Below, in pieces: positions 1 through 11,466 of a stretch of 64,000 bases of DNA. The stretch is from Onchocerca volvulus. Taxonomy: Eukaryota; Nematoda; Chromadorea; Rhabditida; Onchocercidae. Below the pieces are notes generated by a model. The model worked only from the letters and a program-made list of their open reading frames with translations. It ran no database searches and was not told the DNA's origin. Made by a program: the position numbers and the translations under genes. The stretch is from contig HG738140.1 of NCBI GenBank assembly GCA_000499405.2, positions 11,745,560 to 11,809,559 of the forward strand, read 5' to 3'. Numbering within the stretch: the first letter of the stretch is position 1; each line of letters starts with the position of its first letter.

Positions 1-70
1 ATCTTCAAATATTTCCAGGAAGTATGTATTGAGGGCATTTTAATATATTTCAATTTCAAAATTATTTCAG

Positions 71-407
71 ATAGTATTCAAATACGTGTCAAAAACTTCA
101 AAGTAGGAAAAATCATCTGTGCAAAACTTCCAGAAAATTGTAATTTTAATCAGTGGGAAACCTTGATACAAACAAATCAACCCCATCTCCCCCGTAATCC
201 CCCACCAGTCCCCATCATTAATCACCATCCAGGTCAAACACTACCTACAAAATTCAGACAAATATGCAAGATATCACGCTACAAAATGTCGAGACGAACC
301 AAAAAGACACGGCCATTGTGAAATTGTCGCGTCCCGATGGATTCATGATAATTTTTATGACATTCTGCAGCAGTCGACGTTAGATAGAATTAGCAAGGAC
401 GTGTAGA
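71..407 (+). CDS. Possible 3'-terminal exon of an unidentified gene, partial
   Basis: A TTATTTCAG acceptor ends at 70. From 71, one frame stays open for about 80 codons to a TGA near 329; it reads through a proline-rich stretch (around PHLPRNPPPVP) and ends in basic residues. A second frame, open from 167 to a TAG near 405, contains a cysteine- and histidine-rich part (CRDEPKRHGHC) that also looks coding. The base composition is clearly richer in G and C than the flanks. Either frame could be the real C-terminus, or a shift between them may mark decay or alternative acceptors. The rest of the gene lies left of the window. I do not recognise the family. Confidence 0.35.
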
Positions 408-798
408 ATCTTTTGAGCGAGCTGAATCTTGATTTTAAAGAATGGTGCAAGTTTTTGAGAGGAAATTCGGATTTTTCTTGCAAATATTTTTCATGACAAT
501 TTTGCTTTTATTCCAAAATTTTCCTTTATTCTGATGTCTTCTTACATGTTAGATAATGCGGGTTTTTTATACCTATAATATATTATATTTCCGTATAACT
601 TGTTTTTACTTAAATGGAGTACGATCTTTGATTTTTTTTCTACTTTGTTTACGGTTCGTTATGTATTTTTACGATGTAATATGAACTCACGTGTTTTACT
701 ATAGAGATATTCAATAGATTAAGGTTTATGTTTCGGAAAGTTCGAATTTTTTCCAGCAGTTGTATGAAAATCAGTTTATCAATCGTTATTAAAGAAGC

Positions 799-2925
799 AT
801 GAAGCAACGGTCTTCCCGTATGGATAAATGTCAGCGTATCGAAAAACGGCAGCAGAAATTGCACCGGATTGCACCTTCACAGCAGATAGCACCTAATCGA
901 CGCAGATTTCCCGATAGGTAAGGCGTTGATTTATGAACATTTAAGTATTGCATTTCCATCATAACCACTGAGTTTCAGAAATTGATGAAATTAATACTTG
1001 ATTGGAACAGTTGATTTATAATATAAAAATTCTTTCTCCATTCTCTTTACAATTTTTCAGCTATTCATGTTTAATAATTCCTATATTAGCCATGTAATCT
1101 ATCATTCATCTCAGATGGATTGATTATGATCCGGTGGGAAAGGATATGACGGGAACACGATTTGTTGCCTTCAAGACACCCTTGCGGCACGATTATTTCC
1201 TGAATCGGAACGATGAATTCGACATACAGAATATTTTTGAAACGAAAAATTTGATTGATATGATAAGTTTTTCTAATTTGCATACTTGAATGCCCTAAAA
1301 ACCCCGTCAGTGAGTCCAATTTTGTTGGGTAAAAAGTAATAAAATTGAGAAAGTGAAACTTATTTCATATTTCTCTATATTTTTCGTGTAATTTTAGTGA
1401 TAGTAATGAATACGGTATTCATCAATAATAATAAAAAAGGAAAGATCAGTAATTCTCCACGTTAATTAGAATCACTATTTAATATATTATTTCTAGTAAA
1501 AAATATTTAATTTAATTCCGCAATCATCATTGCAAATTTGTGATTGATTCATATATATATATTTTCTAACAATAATCGAAATTTTTTGAAGACTAGAAAT
1601 TAATTTCTTTTTAGGCTAATGCTGCCGGTAAGCAAATAGGTCTTGTTATTGATTTAACAGCAACTCAGAAATATTATGATCCTCGAGAATGGACTGATAT
1701 GGGTGTTAAATATGAAAAAATATGGTGCACGGGACATCACTTACATACTCAAATGGAAAATGTTCAGAAATTTTATAATATTGTCAGTGCTTTTTTATCT
1801 AAATATATCCACACCGGTTCGTATTTCTTTTTTAAAAAAACATGGTCATATTAGATACGTGTTTGTTTCTATCTTGAAAATGAAAACGTACTTTTAGTTT
1901 GTAAACATGACACGCAAAGTTACAGCTTAGCATAACAGTAATACATTGATTTCAATATGTTGATATTGATGTAAAAGTGATAACTATATTATAATATATC
2001 AACAAGGAAGTACTTAACTAATTTGTATGAGTATTGAAATAATTTACTTTTTGTATTCATTTCAGTTTTTGTAGAGTAGGCAGTGAAATAGAAAATTTTA
2101 TCACTTTTCCACTTTAAATTCCAAAAATTTTTTTGAATTAATTTTTAAAAAAAATCTAAAACAAACATCAGCTTTATTTTACACTAAAAAAAGAAAGAAA
2201 TTCTATTTTTGCTTGAAAATTTATATATACATGTTAGTTTTTTAAACCACACCACACATCTATATTTGTTGTTAAATTTTTATTTAAAGAACTGATTATT
2301 TTTGAGCAGCAAAAGATACCAAGTACATAGAATTTTGTAGTTATGAATCCGAATTCATGTGAAAAATTCTCTTGATCATTTGAAGTAATATAGTTGAATT
2401 TAAGGTCAATTAATTGGCGTACATTGTACACATGGTTTGAATCGAACAGGATATATGATTTGCCGATATTTGATTGAGGTCGACGGCTGGGATGTTAACA
2501 GTGCCATTGAACGTATGGTTTATAAGTTTTAGTTTTTTTTTTGAATGGAAGTCGATTTTTTTTTTTTTTTCAAAAATTTCCTTCTCTTTACAAATTTGCC
2601 GTTTGCTGACCAGCCATTAGTGCTCATTTTTTTCTTTTTTCTTTTTTTTTTTTTTGATAAATATTTTGTGATATTAATTTGATTTACGAGTTCTGTAGCT
2701 TAAATTTATGTTTTTTTTCTAGAATTCGAATATTGTCGAGGCTATAAAATTGAACGAAAGAATTATATCGATTCATTAAGGAATGATTGTGTCAGAGGGA
2801 AGTATGCCTCTTTATCTGTAGAATATCCTGGAAAACCCATTGACGGAATAATTAACAAACAACTGGCTCAGTTGAAAAATGTTTTACCTTGTGTTGATCT
2901 GAATGAATTTGCTGCAGCTGTTTAA
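799..2925 (+). CDS. pir-1: PIR-1/DUSP11-like RNA 5'-triphosphatase (atypical dual-specificity phosphatase)
   Basis: Six exons give an in-frame 266-residue protein: 799-917, 1115-1266, 1398-1414 (a 17-nt microexon, least certain), 1615-1816, 2405-2512 and 2723-2925. In-frame TAA at 790-792 precedes the start. DUSP11 hallmarks appear in order: PDRWIDYDPVGKDMTGTRF near the N-terminus, GLVIDLT, the P-loop VHCTHGLNRTG with catalytic Cys171 and Arg177, and CRGYKIERKNYIDSL after it. This family removes beta and gamma phosphates from RNA 5' ends. In Caenorhabditis elegans PIR-1 acts with Dicer in small-RNA pathways; that role here is inference. The signature separates it from protein phosphatases, and no guanylyltransferase domain follows, so it is not the bifunctional capping enzyme. 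Without the microexon the frame breaks between exons 2 and 4. Confidence 0.9.
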
Positions 2926-3956
2926 TGTGCAAATTGTTTTTTATTTATTAATCATTGTCTTAAATTTAGTTTATTTTTAAATTTATTAATTTTTTTTGTT
3001 GGAACATAATGTCAAGATTTAGAGTGAACTAACTGGAACTTCTGAAGTTGGAATAATATTTACAGCACTTTTTTAAATAATTTTCAATGAATTGTTTTAT
3101 TATATGTCTGTTTTCAAAGTTATAAATTTAAGTTAGCTTTATAAAGATCATTGGAATAATTTTATTCCTTTTGATTGTATATTATGTATATCTCAGCTCA
3201 TATCAAAATATAAGAGATATTATAGGCCTATTTAGTATTACTATTTTCTTACAATTTTTAGTTTCTACCTCTAATATTATTTTATAATGGAATATGATTA
3301 TAGTTTTTAATCCCATTATTCTCTGTTATATCTGTAATTCATTGTATCTTAGAGTTATTTAAAAATTTTCTTTTTCCCATAAAATTGTTTTGAACACTCA
3401 GTTAGGATGACCACCATAATATGCAAGGTGGAACGCGCATAAATTAATAATAAATAGTGGGAAGAAAATAAACTAATAATAAGTAAATTTATGTGTTTTT
3501 TATTGAAAACTATTTCACTTATTCTTTATTATCAGATATTAGGAATATTAGGAATATGCATATTTGTATTGTTTTTAAGAATTTTATGAACTTTACAATT
3601 GTATGAAATCGTTATGGATGATAAGTCTTCTTATATTGTTAAGATTATTGCAATATGTGAAAAAAGAACCTCTCCTGGACTACCTTGAATAAATTTTAAA
3701 GATTTTGAAGTTTGCCTGATCTTTCTCTATGTAATTGGTTCTGAAGTTAGTCGTCAGTTTTGAGTGGCAGCACATTTTAATACTCTGTTATCTTGTTACA
3801 AACTAAAACTTCGGTCTTCAGAAAGCTTAGTAATCTGTGACAATTTTTTTTAAAAGGAAAAGGATTATTGCAAATTACCGGTTACTGTTTTACTGAAGTG
3901 GATTATTTGCGGATGAAATATTGCCAGTGATTTATCATTTGAAAAGTTTAAATTAG
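2926..3956 (+). other. 3' flank of pir-1 and intergenic DNA
   Basis: Very AT-rich sequence with several AATAAA-type words around 3447-3480 that could end the pir-1 transcript. No open frame or splice-bounded exon was found. Confidence 0.5.
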
Positions 3957-4170
3957 ATTTGTGGATTGTGTGGATGAAGCTCTTTCGAAATTGAATATAA
4001 CACATATTACATATGCATTTTATCCTGCAAATGTTAGAGGTAATAAATTTGACTCTGTCGAGGGATTACTGTATTATTTGGTTTTAACTTCTACGAGAAA
4101 TGAAATTTACCAAGTTTCGCAATGCAGAGAGTTTCGAAATCAAATTATTGGATACGATGATCGATATTGA
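3957..4170 (+). CDS. Possible coding exon directly upstream of, and out of frame with, the 4170-4868 gene
   Basis: After an AAATTAG acceptor (ending 3956) one frame is open for 70 codons, beginning FVDCVDEALSKLNITHITY and ending in GYDDRY at a TGA (4168-4170). Its composition is balanced rather than poly-Phe/Lys. The stop overlaps the ATG of the next reading frame as TGATG. The two stretches may belong to one gene broken by a frameshift, or this one may be chance. No family recognised. Confidence 0.25.
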
Positions 4171-4868
4171 TGAATAAAGAAGGATTTGACTTCAAAATTC
4201 ATACGCGAATTGTTGTTGACAGGTAATGAGTAAAAGTGACAGTAAAAAAATGAAACAATGAAGACATCAACACTGAAATAATTTGGTTTTTTTATATTAA
4301 TCTTCAAGTGCTAAGTGAAATTTTTACAGAAAAGAAAGCTTAATCTCTGAAAATAATGCACTTAGCTTTTTTTTTGTTCATTTGATGTGGCAATAATTTC
4401 ATTTTTTTAGCAGATTAAGAGAAAGTTTGTTGTCGGATGTAGATGTTAATTGATTTCTTCTTTACCCTTTCCTTCCATCACTAGAAGAAGCAAAACTCTC
4501 GACAGTAAGCTAGCTGCTCGAAGGATGAACACATCGCATTTTACTAAGCTCGTCTGTCAACGCTTAAATACATTGGAGAATAAGCTGGTAAGTTTTGTCT
4601 TTTTCTTGTTCTTAATTTGAAACTCAAAATAAGCACAAATAAACTTCTATATTTCACTTTAATTGTTATCATTCTTATTATCCGTTCCTATTTTTATCAT
4701 TGTCTTCTTAGATTGTTATCATTATTACTATTTATCTGATTATTGTTCACCATAATTATTGCTTTATTTGTCGTTAATATTCATAATGTTGTTTTTTGTG
4801 GCAACAATAAGAATTATTATTTTAAATATTTGCTTCAGAAAGTAATACAAAGCCTATATGACGAGTAG
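4170..4868 (+). CDS. Short basic helical protein, function unknown
   Basis: Three phase-compatible exons, 4170-4222, 4485-4587 and 4839-4868, encode 61 residues. Donors are AG|GTAATG and CTG|GTAAGT; acceptors are CATCACTAG and TTGCTTCAG. The protein starts MNKEGFDFKIHTRIVVDR, continues through a basic stretch (KLAARRMNTSHFTKL) and ends in a short leucine-spaced segment (RLNTLENKLKVIQSLYDE) that could form a coiled coil. There is no signal peptide or membrane segment. It may be the C-terminus of a longer protein including 3957-4170. I do not recognise a family. Confidence 0.4.
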
Positions 4869-6601
4869 AAGAAAAAGCAGCCAAAAACTTGCAATCACTT
4901 TGAATTACCCAAATAAAAGAACGAAAAACCATCCTAATTGAAGAAAAAAAAAACCCAATGTTTCAAAACCAACATTTCAAAACCAATATTTCAAAACCAA
5001 AAAAATTTAATGATTTACTAATGCGATAAACACCAGCTCCTCCCAATTTCAATATAACTCAGATTATATTATCTTTCAGTTCTATGATAAAAAGACCAAG
5101 AATAAAAGCTTCTTCAGTTGTTAGTGGGAAAAACAAAACGAAAAGCAATATTCCCACTCATTTTTTTAAATTGTAGATTATGAAGCAGTAATGGTTGTTT
5201 ATTCAACAAGAAACAAATTTTTACTTGTTCATAATATACAATAGACTGATGTTTATTTCAACTTTATTCCAATAGTTGTCAAAATCTTCATGGCAAATGA
5301 ATTAATCATTCTGTCAAAACGTAGCACTAATCGCATGATAACTCAATGAAAAGTTGAATAATAGAGAATGTCGGTAAGAAAGCAAAAGCAAGAATTTGTT
5401 ATTCGGATTACTTCCAGTAAAATTATTGAAGTAAACAAGTGGAAAGATTTGTTTTTATGAATCAGCTGGAAGAAAATTTGTTGCTTCTCATTGATTTTGC
5501 AGCATTATCGTGGTGAAATGATAGGAAGAGAAGACAGAATATTATTTTTCCTGGATTTTTCTGTCGTAAATTAATATGTTAAAAATAGACTGTATTTGAG
5601 TAGTTACTTAAGTGTTGTTTTGATTTTTTATTAGTTTATTTTGATTTATTTCTCTTTTATGTCTTCTTTTTTTCCGTCTGAAATTATCCAATTAAAAAAA
5701 AAAAAAAGCATCTTTATTTCATTCCTACCTCAACATTTAAACTTTTTTCTTCCATCATTATCAAATTTATCTTTTTTCTTATTTCAAGATGTTGTTTCTG
5801 GTTATCATCAGCATTTGTCCGGCTCCCGTTATCGAATATTTTTCCCTACTTCTGGAAGGAATTTTGATAATAGTATGCAAATTGCGAACAGCAAATTCTG
5901 GATGCTAGCCGTCAATTGTTCCATTTTATTCATTCATGGAAAAATATCACTTGAAGCAACTTTTTCTCCGCAATTAACACGCTCAGAATTCATTTATTGA
6001 TTAATTTGTTGAAAATCAAAATCAAAGCCAATTTCACATGAATCTTTTTTACTTTATTGAACATAACTTTGTTGTGAAAAAGGAAATTTTTCGAATTTTT
6101 TTAAAGTGAAAGCTGGATTGATTCCTGTTAATAAAGCGCAGAAATCAGGCGATTCAACAAGTCGACGGTCTAATCATCTCCGATAATTTTCATTCGCATA
6201 TCATCTCAACGTTTGAAATATAAGAATCATGAATTTTCGTTTGTAATTGCATATTTAACTCATAAATATTTAATTATAACCTATCCTCCATCATCCACCA
6301 ATATCTGATCACTGAGATGACCAAATCATGCCTTCATTTTGATACAAAAATGCTTCATTCTAGCAATTATCATTTCCATCCATCTTAATATCATTATTCT
6401 AAAATGCATCATTCTGATCATTTTTCCTGCCAAATTAACAAATGTTTCTGCACTTTTCTAGTGCACTTCTTTTCTCCACCTTCAAAATTATTTACAACCA
6501 ATTAATATTTAAATTATTGTTGACAAATAAATAGCAAAATTTTTATGCATCTGAGGAATGAATAGAATTCAATTATTTATCAAACTTTCACTTTTCAGCC
6601 A
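4869..6601 (+). other. Intergenic; no supported gene
   Basis: AT-rich. A 119-codon open frame at 5641-6000 is dominated by Phe, Ser and Lys runs and has no start context or splice support, so it is not annotated. A short 'tttcaaaaccaa' motif is repeated three times around 4961-5000. An acceptor-like TTTTCAG ends at 6598, just before the next start codon. Confidence 0.5.
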
Positions 6602-8517
6602 ATGGTTCAATCATTCGTTATTTTCTTACTATTAAATATTTTTATTGGAGTCAATTTTACGGCTATTGCCGAAAGTAAGTTGTTTTTCTTTGAAGTATCA
6701 TTCTATTTACATCATATCCAAACATTCAGGATAGAGTTGGATGTGAATGTGAAAGATATGATAAAATATTTTAGGCTATATGCAAACAAATTGAGTATAG
6801 ATTACTTTCTGATTAGGTATATTGTTCTGGAAAAGTAAAATGATTATCATTCTAATTGATACATGATAAAGGAGAAGCAGTCATGTAAGGAGAAGCAAAA
6901 CTATCTAGATATATAATGCAGTATATTTCCTCCAATAAAAACACAATTGTAGTTTAGTAAAGATTAACTTGTCAGAAGAAACTTACAATATCAGACATTT
7001 AGTTGAATTGATATCAACCGGATATGCACATATAAATGCAAAAGAAGCTGTAGAAAAATAATTAATCAAATCTTACTCATACCGAAATAATTGTACTAAC
7101 AAATCAAATATCATTGAATCTAAATTTAAAATAACTTTCCAATAGCATGATTGTTCAAGTATGGAATTATCGCCTGATAGTTATGCACAATCACATGTTG
7201 ACAATAGTCGTTTATAAGCTTAGCTAAGAAAAATTGTCAAAAATCAATTATTCCATTTAATCTAATCATTAATTATGTCATGGATCAAACTAATTTCATT
7301 AAAGTTTCCAAGAGATTGCATATCCTATTGTATTTTGATATTCAACGCTGCGATAGTATTTTCAAATTGATAACTATTAAGATTTATTTCGGAAAAAACT
7401 TTTTTTTTTTTCTAGCGGAAATAGAAAAGCGATTAATCCACCGTAATTATTATTGGTATACGAAGGGAAAGGAAGAACGACAACAGAATGGACTAACGCC
7501 ATTTGACTTTGATCATTTACCGGCACAGACAGTATTATGTGTGGTAAATATTATCGATTAATTTAAGAAATATTTCCGATCTGGTGATCGATTAGTTGTA
7601 TGTAAAACATGGCCGATATATGTGAACTAAGGCTTTTCAGAGAAAATATGAAAAAATGAAAGAAAGATGAAAATTTTGAAATGAAAAATTTGAAAAAGAA
7701 AGCGAATAAGACATTTATTTTAACTTCTTGTTTCTTTTTGAATTTTAAAGCTTGAAATTTCAAAGGCGAAGGGAAACATCAATCACTGTTACTTGCCATC
7801 ATTTCCATTCTTCATATTTTTTCTATAATTTAAATGACAGCCAGAAAAATGTTAAGCGAAAAAAATCTTAGTTACTAAATCATTTTGACTTTAACAAATG
7901 AATCACATTTTAGCAGGAAAATGATAATTAGAGAAAAAAAAAGTGACAAGCAAATGATTTAGCGGTGTAGTATAAGTTTAAAATAAAAATGTGCTAATTA
8001 GTCATACTAATAATTAAACCATATCTCAGCTCTAATAATTTGCATTCGTAACAAATGCAAAATTATTAGAGCTGAGATATGATTTAATTATCAAATGAGA
8101 AAAGTAAACTGGAATGCTATATTTTTGCGTATTTTTCTCAGACATTTATTTTACTAAAATCCATGAATCCATTGGATGAAATCAATATGAAAATTTCAAT
8201 ATATCATTTGATTTATTTCATTTCATATATTTTCTTTTGATAATAATTTTAGTCAAGCTCATCATATAAGCTTATCAGTGTTTATCATAAGTTATCATCG
8301 CCAGATCAGAAATAATATTCATCTATGTAACTTGTTTTCTTTCATCTCATCTATGACAAGTTTATCCACATCTGTGATAAGTACTTCAGCTTTTTTTATC
8401 ACAATTTTTACATATTTACGAAAATTTCAGATCCTACACAAAACAATAAGCTGTGATGAAGTGATGAAAGCACTGAAACATTACAAAGAATATCAGCATA
8501 CAGATCAATTTTCCTGA
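6602..8517 (+). CDS. Small secreted protein, function unknown
   Basis: Exons 6602-6674, 7416-7543 and 8431-8517 join in frame to 95 residues. The first exon is a textbook signal peptide: MVQSFVIFLLLNIFIG, then VNFTAIA, cleavage likely after Ala23. The mature part is about 70 residues, charged, with a basic start (KRLIHRNYYWYTKGK) and two cysteines (QTVLC and TISCDE) that could form one disulphide. Acceptors TTTTCTAG and AAATTTCAG are strong, and the ATG follows a CACTTTTCAG site suited to spliced-leader addition. An alternative last exon at 7641-7670 also fits the frame and would give a 76-residue form. The last intron holds the 8.0-kb hairpin. No homologue recognised. Confidence 0.6.
8011..8090. 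ncRNA. MicroRNA-precursor-like hairpin in the last intron of the 6.6-8.5 kb gene
   Basis: Bases 8011-8046 and 8053-8090 form an almost perfect 36-bp stem with a six-base loop; the only departures are a G:U-type C/T difference near the base and one extra A near the loop. The size fits a pre-miRNA or an intronic hairpin RNA. The arms are so well matched that a recent inverted duplication is the alternative. No mature sequence recognised. Confidence 0.45.
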
Positions 8518-10166
8518 TAATTTGATTTGCTGTTCTTAATGCCTCCATATATTATGCATTCAGTTTATGGTTTTCGGCACTTTTCTTTCTTCTACCACAT
8601 TTTTCAATGACATATATGACGCTTTGGACCATAATTCATTTTTTTTCTCTAGAAATTTTATTTCATAATAAAATAATGAATAGGAAAAACCGTTGAACTA
8701 ATCAATTAATATTCAAATCTCATTATAAGCAAAAAAGGAAAAGAATATCAATAGTATAGCATTGGATAAATTTCGAGATAAAAAATCGTAAATCATCATG
8801 ATAACAAAAGATAAAGATAGAATGATCATAAAATTTCTAGAATTTTTCATAGAAAAATAATGGATTTCTTATAAACAAATAGTGATTCCCGTAAAATCTA
8901 GGAAATATTCTGTGGAGAAACAGACACGGAATATTTTGAACACGTCCAGAATCCAACATTGATTTTCCAAATAATTTGTATTTCAAAAAGAGATTTAATG
9001 TTCAATCTCATTTTTGATTTTTAAAAATCGACTTCAATTTGGAACAGTCCTTTAAAGTATATTTATCTTTATATGCCTTATATTTCATGATTATATGATT
9101 TCACCATTATATGGTCTTTTTCATTTCTTAATTTTACGATTACTTTAAAAGTAAGCGAAAAATGAAGCTATTGTAAAATGAATCCATTACCTAAATTAAG
9201 ATAGCAATAAATAACTTGCTTGTTTAATAAGATTTTTTCTGGACATTAGCGCCTCCTTTAAAAGCAAAATAATTATTTTAATGGATATCCGCTAATGAAA
9301 TGTTTACGATTTTAATTTAAATGTTGGTGCAAGCATTTTATATTGCCATTGCAACAATCATAACAAGTTATCCATTATTTACAAGTGAATTCAGAATTTT
9401 TATTGTTCGATCAATTTTCCTATAATTAAAGATTGACCAGTTTTAATAAGTGTCATCAAACTGTATAAAATAATAAAGCAATAATTCCTTACTTGAATTA
9501 TAATTCAATATTATAATTTGCCTTCAATTGCCAACAATTTCCAGTTTTTCAGTTGCACTGGAAACAATAAACTATGCACAAAACCGAAAACAGCCAAAAG
9601 TAAACATACAGGAATAACTGACATTGCCTTAATCAACAGTTTTGCAAAAATTTTGCTCTAGACAGATATCATTTCAAACCATTAAATATTAATCATTTAT
9701 TTTTTTGTCTTAAATTAGGCCGTAATCATAAAGTTATTGATGTGTTCATATTCGCGATTCAATCATATTAGACATAAGGATCAATTGTCATAACAATATC
9801 AAGAAACAGTTTGCGCCAAAAGACGGAAATTGCATTCAAAAAGCCATACTGACTGTTCAAAGTGATAATTTATTTACTCTAAAATCCATTGAATAAGAAG
9901 AGCTCGATGATAAATTCAGTGTGAGGAATCAAACCAAACAGGGTTGAAAAATTGGGAATTGGAACCAACATGCTTTTTATATTTAGGTTTTCTGTGTTTT
10001 TGTAAAAATTTTTATTGAATTTGACCATTCCTGACAACATATTCATAATCTCTAAATTGGACTGTTGTGACAAATGATCAATTTAAGACAAATTGTCCAT
10101 AACATATTAAGTACAATACCGAAATGTTGATCACAAAATTCATCAAGCCCATCACTAATTAAAAAA
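8518..10166. other. Intergenic; no supported gene
   Basis: No splice-bounded exon seen on the + strand. A 64-codon open frame on the - strand (9879-10073) has balanced composition but no supporting neighbours, so it is left unassigned. Confidence 0.45.
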
Positions 10167-10167
10167 T

Positions 10168-10187
10168 TATATATATATATATATATA
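10168..10187. repeat. (AT)n microsatellite
   Basis: About ten AT units, running directly into the base of the GC-rich hairpin that follows. Confidence 0.9.
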
Positions 10188-10234
10188 AGCTGGACCGGCC
10201 ACACGAAACATGGACGGTCCGACTAGCTTATATA
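10182..10234. ncRNA. GC-rich hairpin, possible small-RNA precursor
   Basis: TATATAAGCT (10182-10191) pairs with AGCTTATATA (10225-10234). Inside it GGACCGGCC pairs with GGACGGTCC with one mismatch, leaving a four-base bulge and an eleven-base loop. The inner arm is strikingly GC-rich for this region. The stem is shorter than a usual pre-miRNA unless the flanking AT repeat extends it. Confidence 0.35.
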
Positions 10235-10543
10235 AACGTTCGTTTGCTAAAAATCTTAAATCTCTGAAGTCCTAAAACACGCGCCTATTCGAATGCAACG
10301 TTGTGTTAAATTTTCAAAGGAATCGATGACATACTTTCGGAGATTGATTGTAACAACGGACATTTACAATTTTATTTTTATTTATATAGATTATACAGAT
10401 GGGAGAATGTTTTACTGATAATAATTACCGATCTATATTTTGAAATTTTCCCTATTTTTTTGTTAATAATATTCCGCTAGAAAGATCAAAATTTAGCTTT
10501 ATCATCGAACTAAATCTTATCAAGTTCATCAAGAAACCTGCAC

Positions 10544-10546
<3 letters not shown>

Positions 10547-10586
<40 letters not shown>

Positions 10587-10605
10587 TATTATTTATTATT
10601 ACTAT
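10547..10605. repeat. (ATT)n microsatellite
   Basis: About 18 ATT units with a few imperfect ones at the right end. Confidence 0.9.
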
Positions 10606-10667
10606 TATTGTTATATATAATAATTCAGCATTATTATATGATTCAAATCACTACACTTTTCAGCAAA

Positions 10668-10756
10668 TATATATATTAATTACTGTAGCTTTTGACTTGT
10701 TTTATTGAGAACAGGTTAAATAAGTCAAAAGCCACAACAATTAATATATATATTTT
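10668..10756. ncRNA. Best microRNA-precursor candidate in the window
   Basis: The left arm (about 10668-10703) and right arm (about 10718-10756) pair over roughly 35 bases with a 15-base loop. The central pair GCTTTTGACTTGTTT / AAATAAGTCAAAAGC has one G:U pair. An A/C mismatch and a two-base mismatch further out give the imperfect duplex typical of miRNA precursors. It lies about 120 bases upstream of the exons starting at 10873 on the same strand. Mature arms and expressed strand cannot be told from sequence. Confidence 0.5.
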
Positions 10757-10872
10757 TATACTTCTATATACTTTATTTACTATGAAATAAAAGTGAATAA
10801 TGAAAGAATTCTTGATTTTTTTTTGTATAAATAAATAAGTGCCGAACCACTGCCTTTATTACTAAATTACAG

Positions 10873-11122
10873 AAAAGAATCTGTACAATCAATTTAATCC
10901 GGAAGAAATAAATTTATGTATGGATGAAAACTTCTCTAAAATTTTTCGTGTTTTAATTCACAAAATAAACGAATTATTCAGTCGTCTTTATCATTTCAGG
11001 ATTTAAATATGCATCTAAAATGGAAAAGTCAGTGTTGAAGGTAACATAATTTGTCCAACATTTATATTAATAGTAATATTTTTGAAAAATATCAGCATCC
11101 GGAACTCATCGGCAATCAGTGA
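10873..11122 (+). CDS. Terminal exons of an unrecognised gene (5' part not found)
   Basis: Three exons with good splice sites and matching phases: 10873-10947, 11000-11040 and 11096-11122, separated by 52- and 55-base introns. The first acceptor is CTAAATTACAG. They read about 47 codons, with ..NQFNPEEINLCMDENF.. then ..FKYASKMEKSVLK.. and end HPELIGNQ before a TGA. The first exon needs an upstream phase-1 exon that I could not place; it may be 5' of the hairpin at 10.7 kb. The mix is hydrophilic with one cysteine. No family recognised. Confidence 0.4.
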
Positions 11123-11466
11123 AACAACGCTTTATGAATAGTATGGTAGCAGTGAATCAATAAATACTGTAAGGTAAGGTTACCAGAAATTCTTCATCTA
11201 GGCGATTATTACATGAAAATAATTCCCATTCTTCTTTGATCTCAGAAATGAAATAAATTTAGTAACGAGAAGTTTTTTTTTCTTTCAATTTCTCATAGAT
11301 TATTTAATTAAACTTGAAAAGTTTCTAATTAATTCAGATAATTAAATATTGCAAATCAGTATTGCAAATCGAATTGTTTACATAAATTTGTTATATTCAA
11401 CTTATTCCAATGTGATTTTAAATTCGAATAAAATCTCGAGAATAAATTACGATTTTCGCAATGTAC

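Noticed and set aside
5641..6000. 119-codon open frame on the + strand
   Set aside because: Phe/Ser/Lys-rich composition from T and A runs, no signal peptide, splice context or motif.
7641..7670. Nine-codon terminal exon for the secreted-protein gene
   Set aside because: Frame-compatible, but the exon at 8431-8517 has an equally strong acceptor and more coding-like content; kept only as an alternative.
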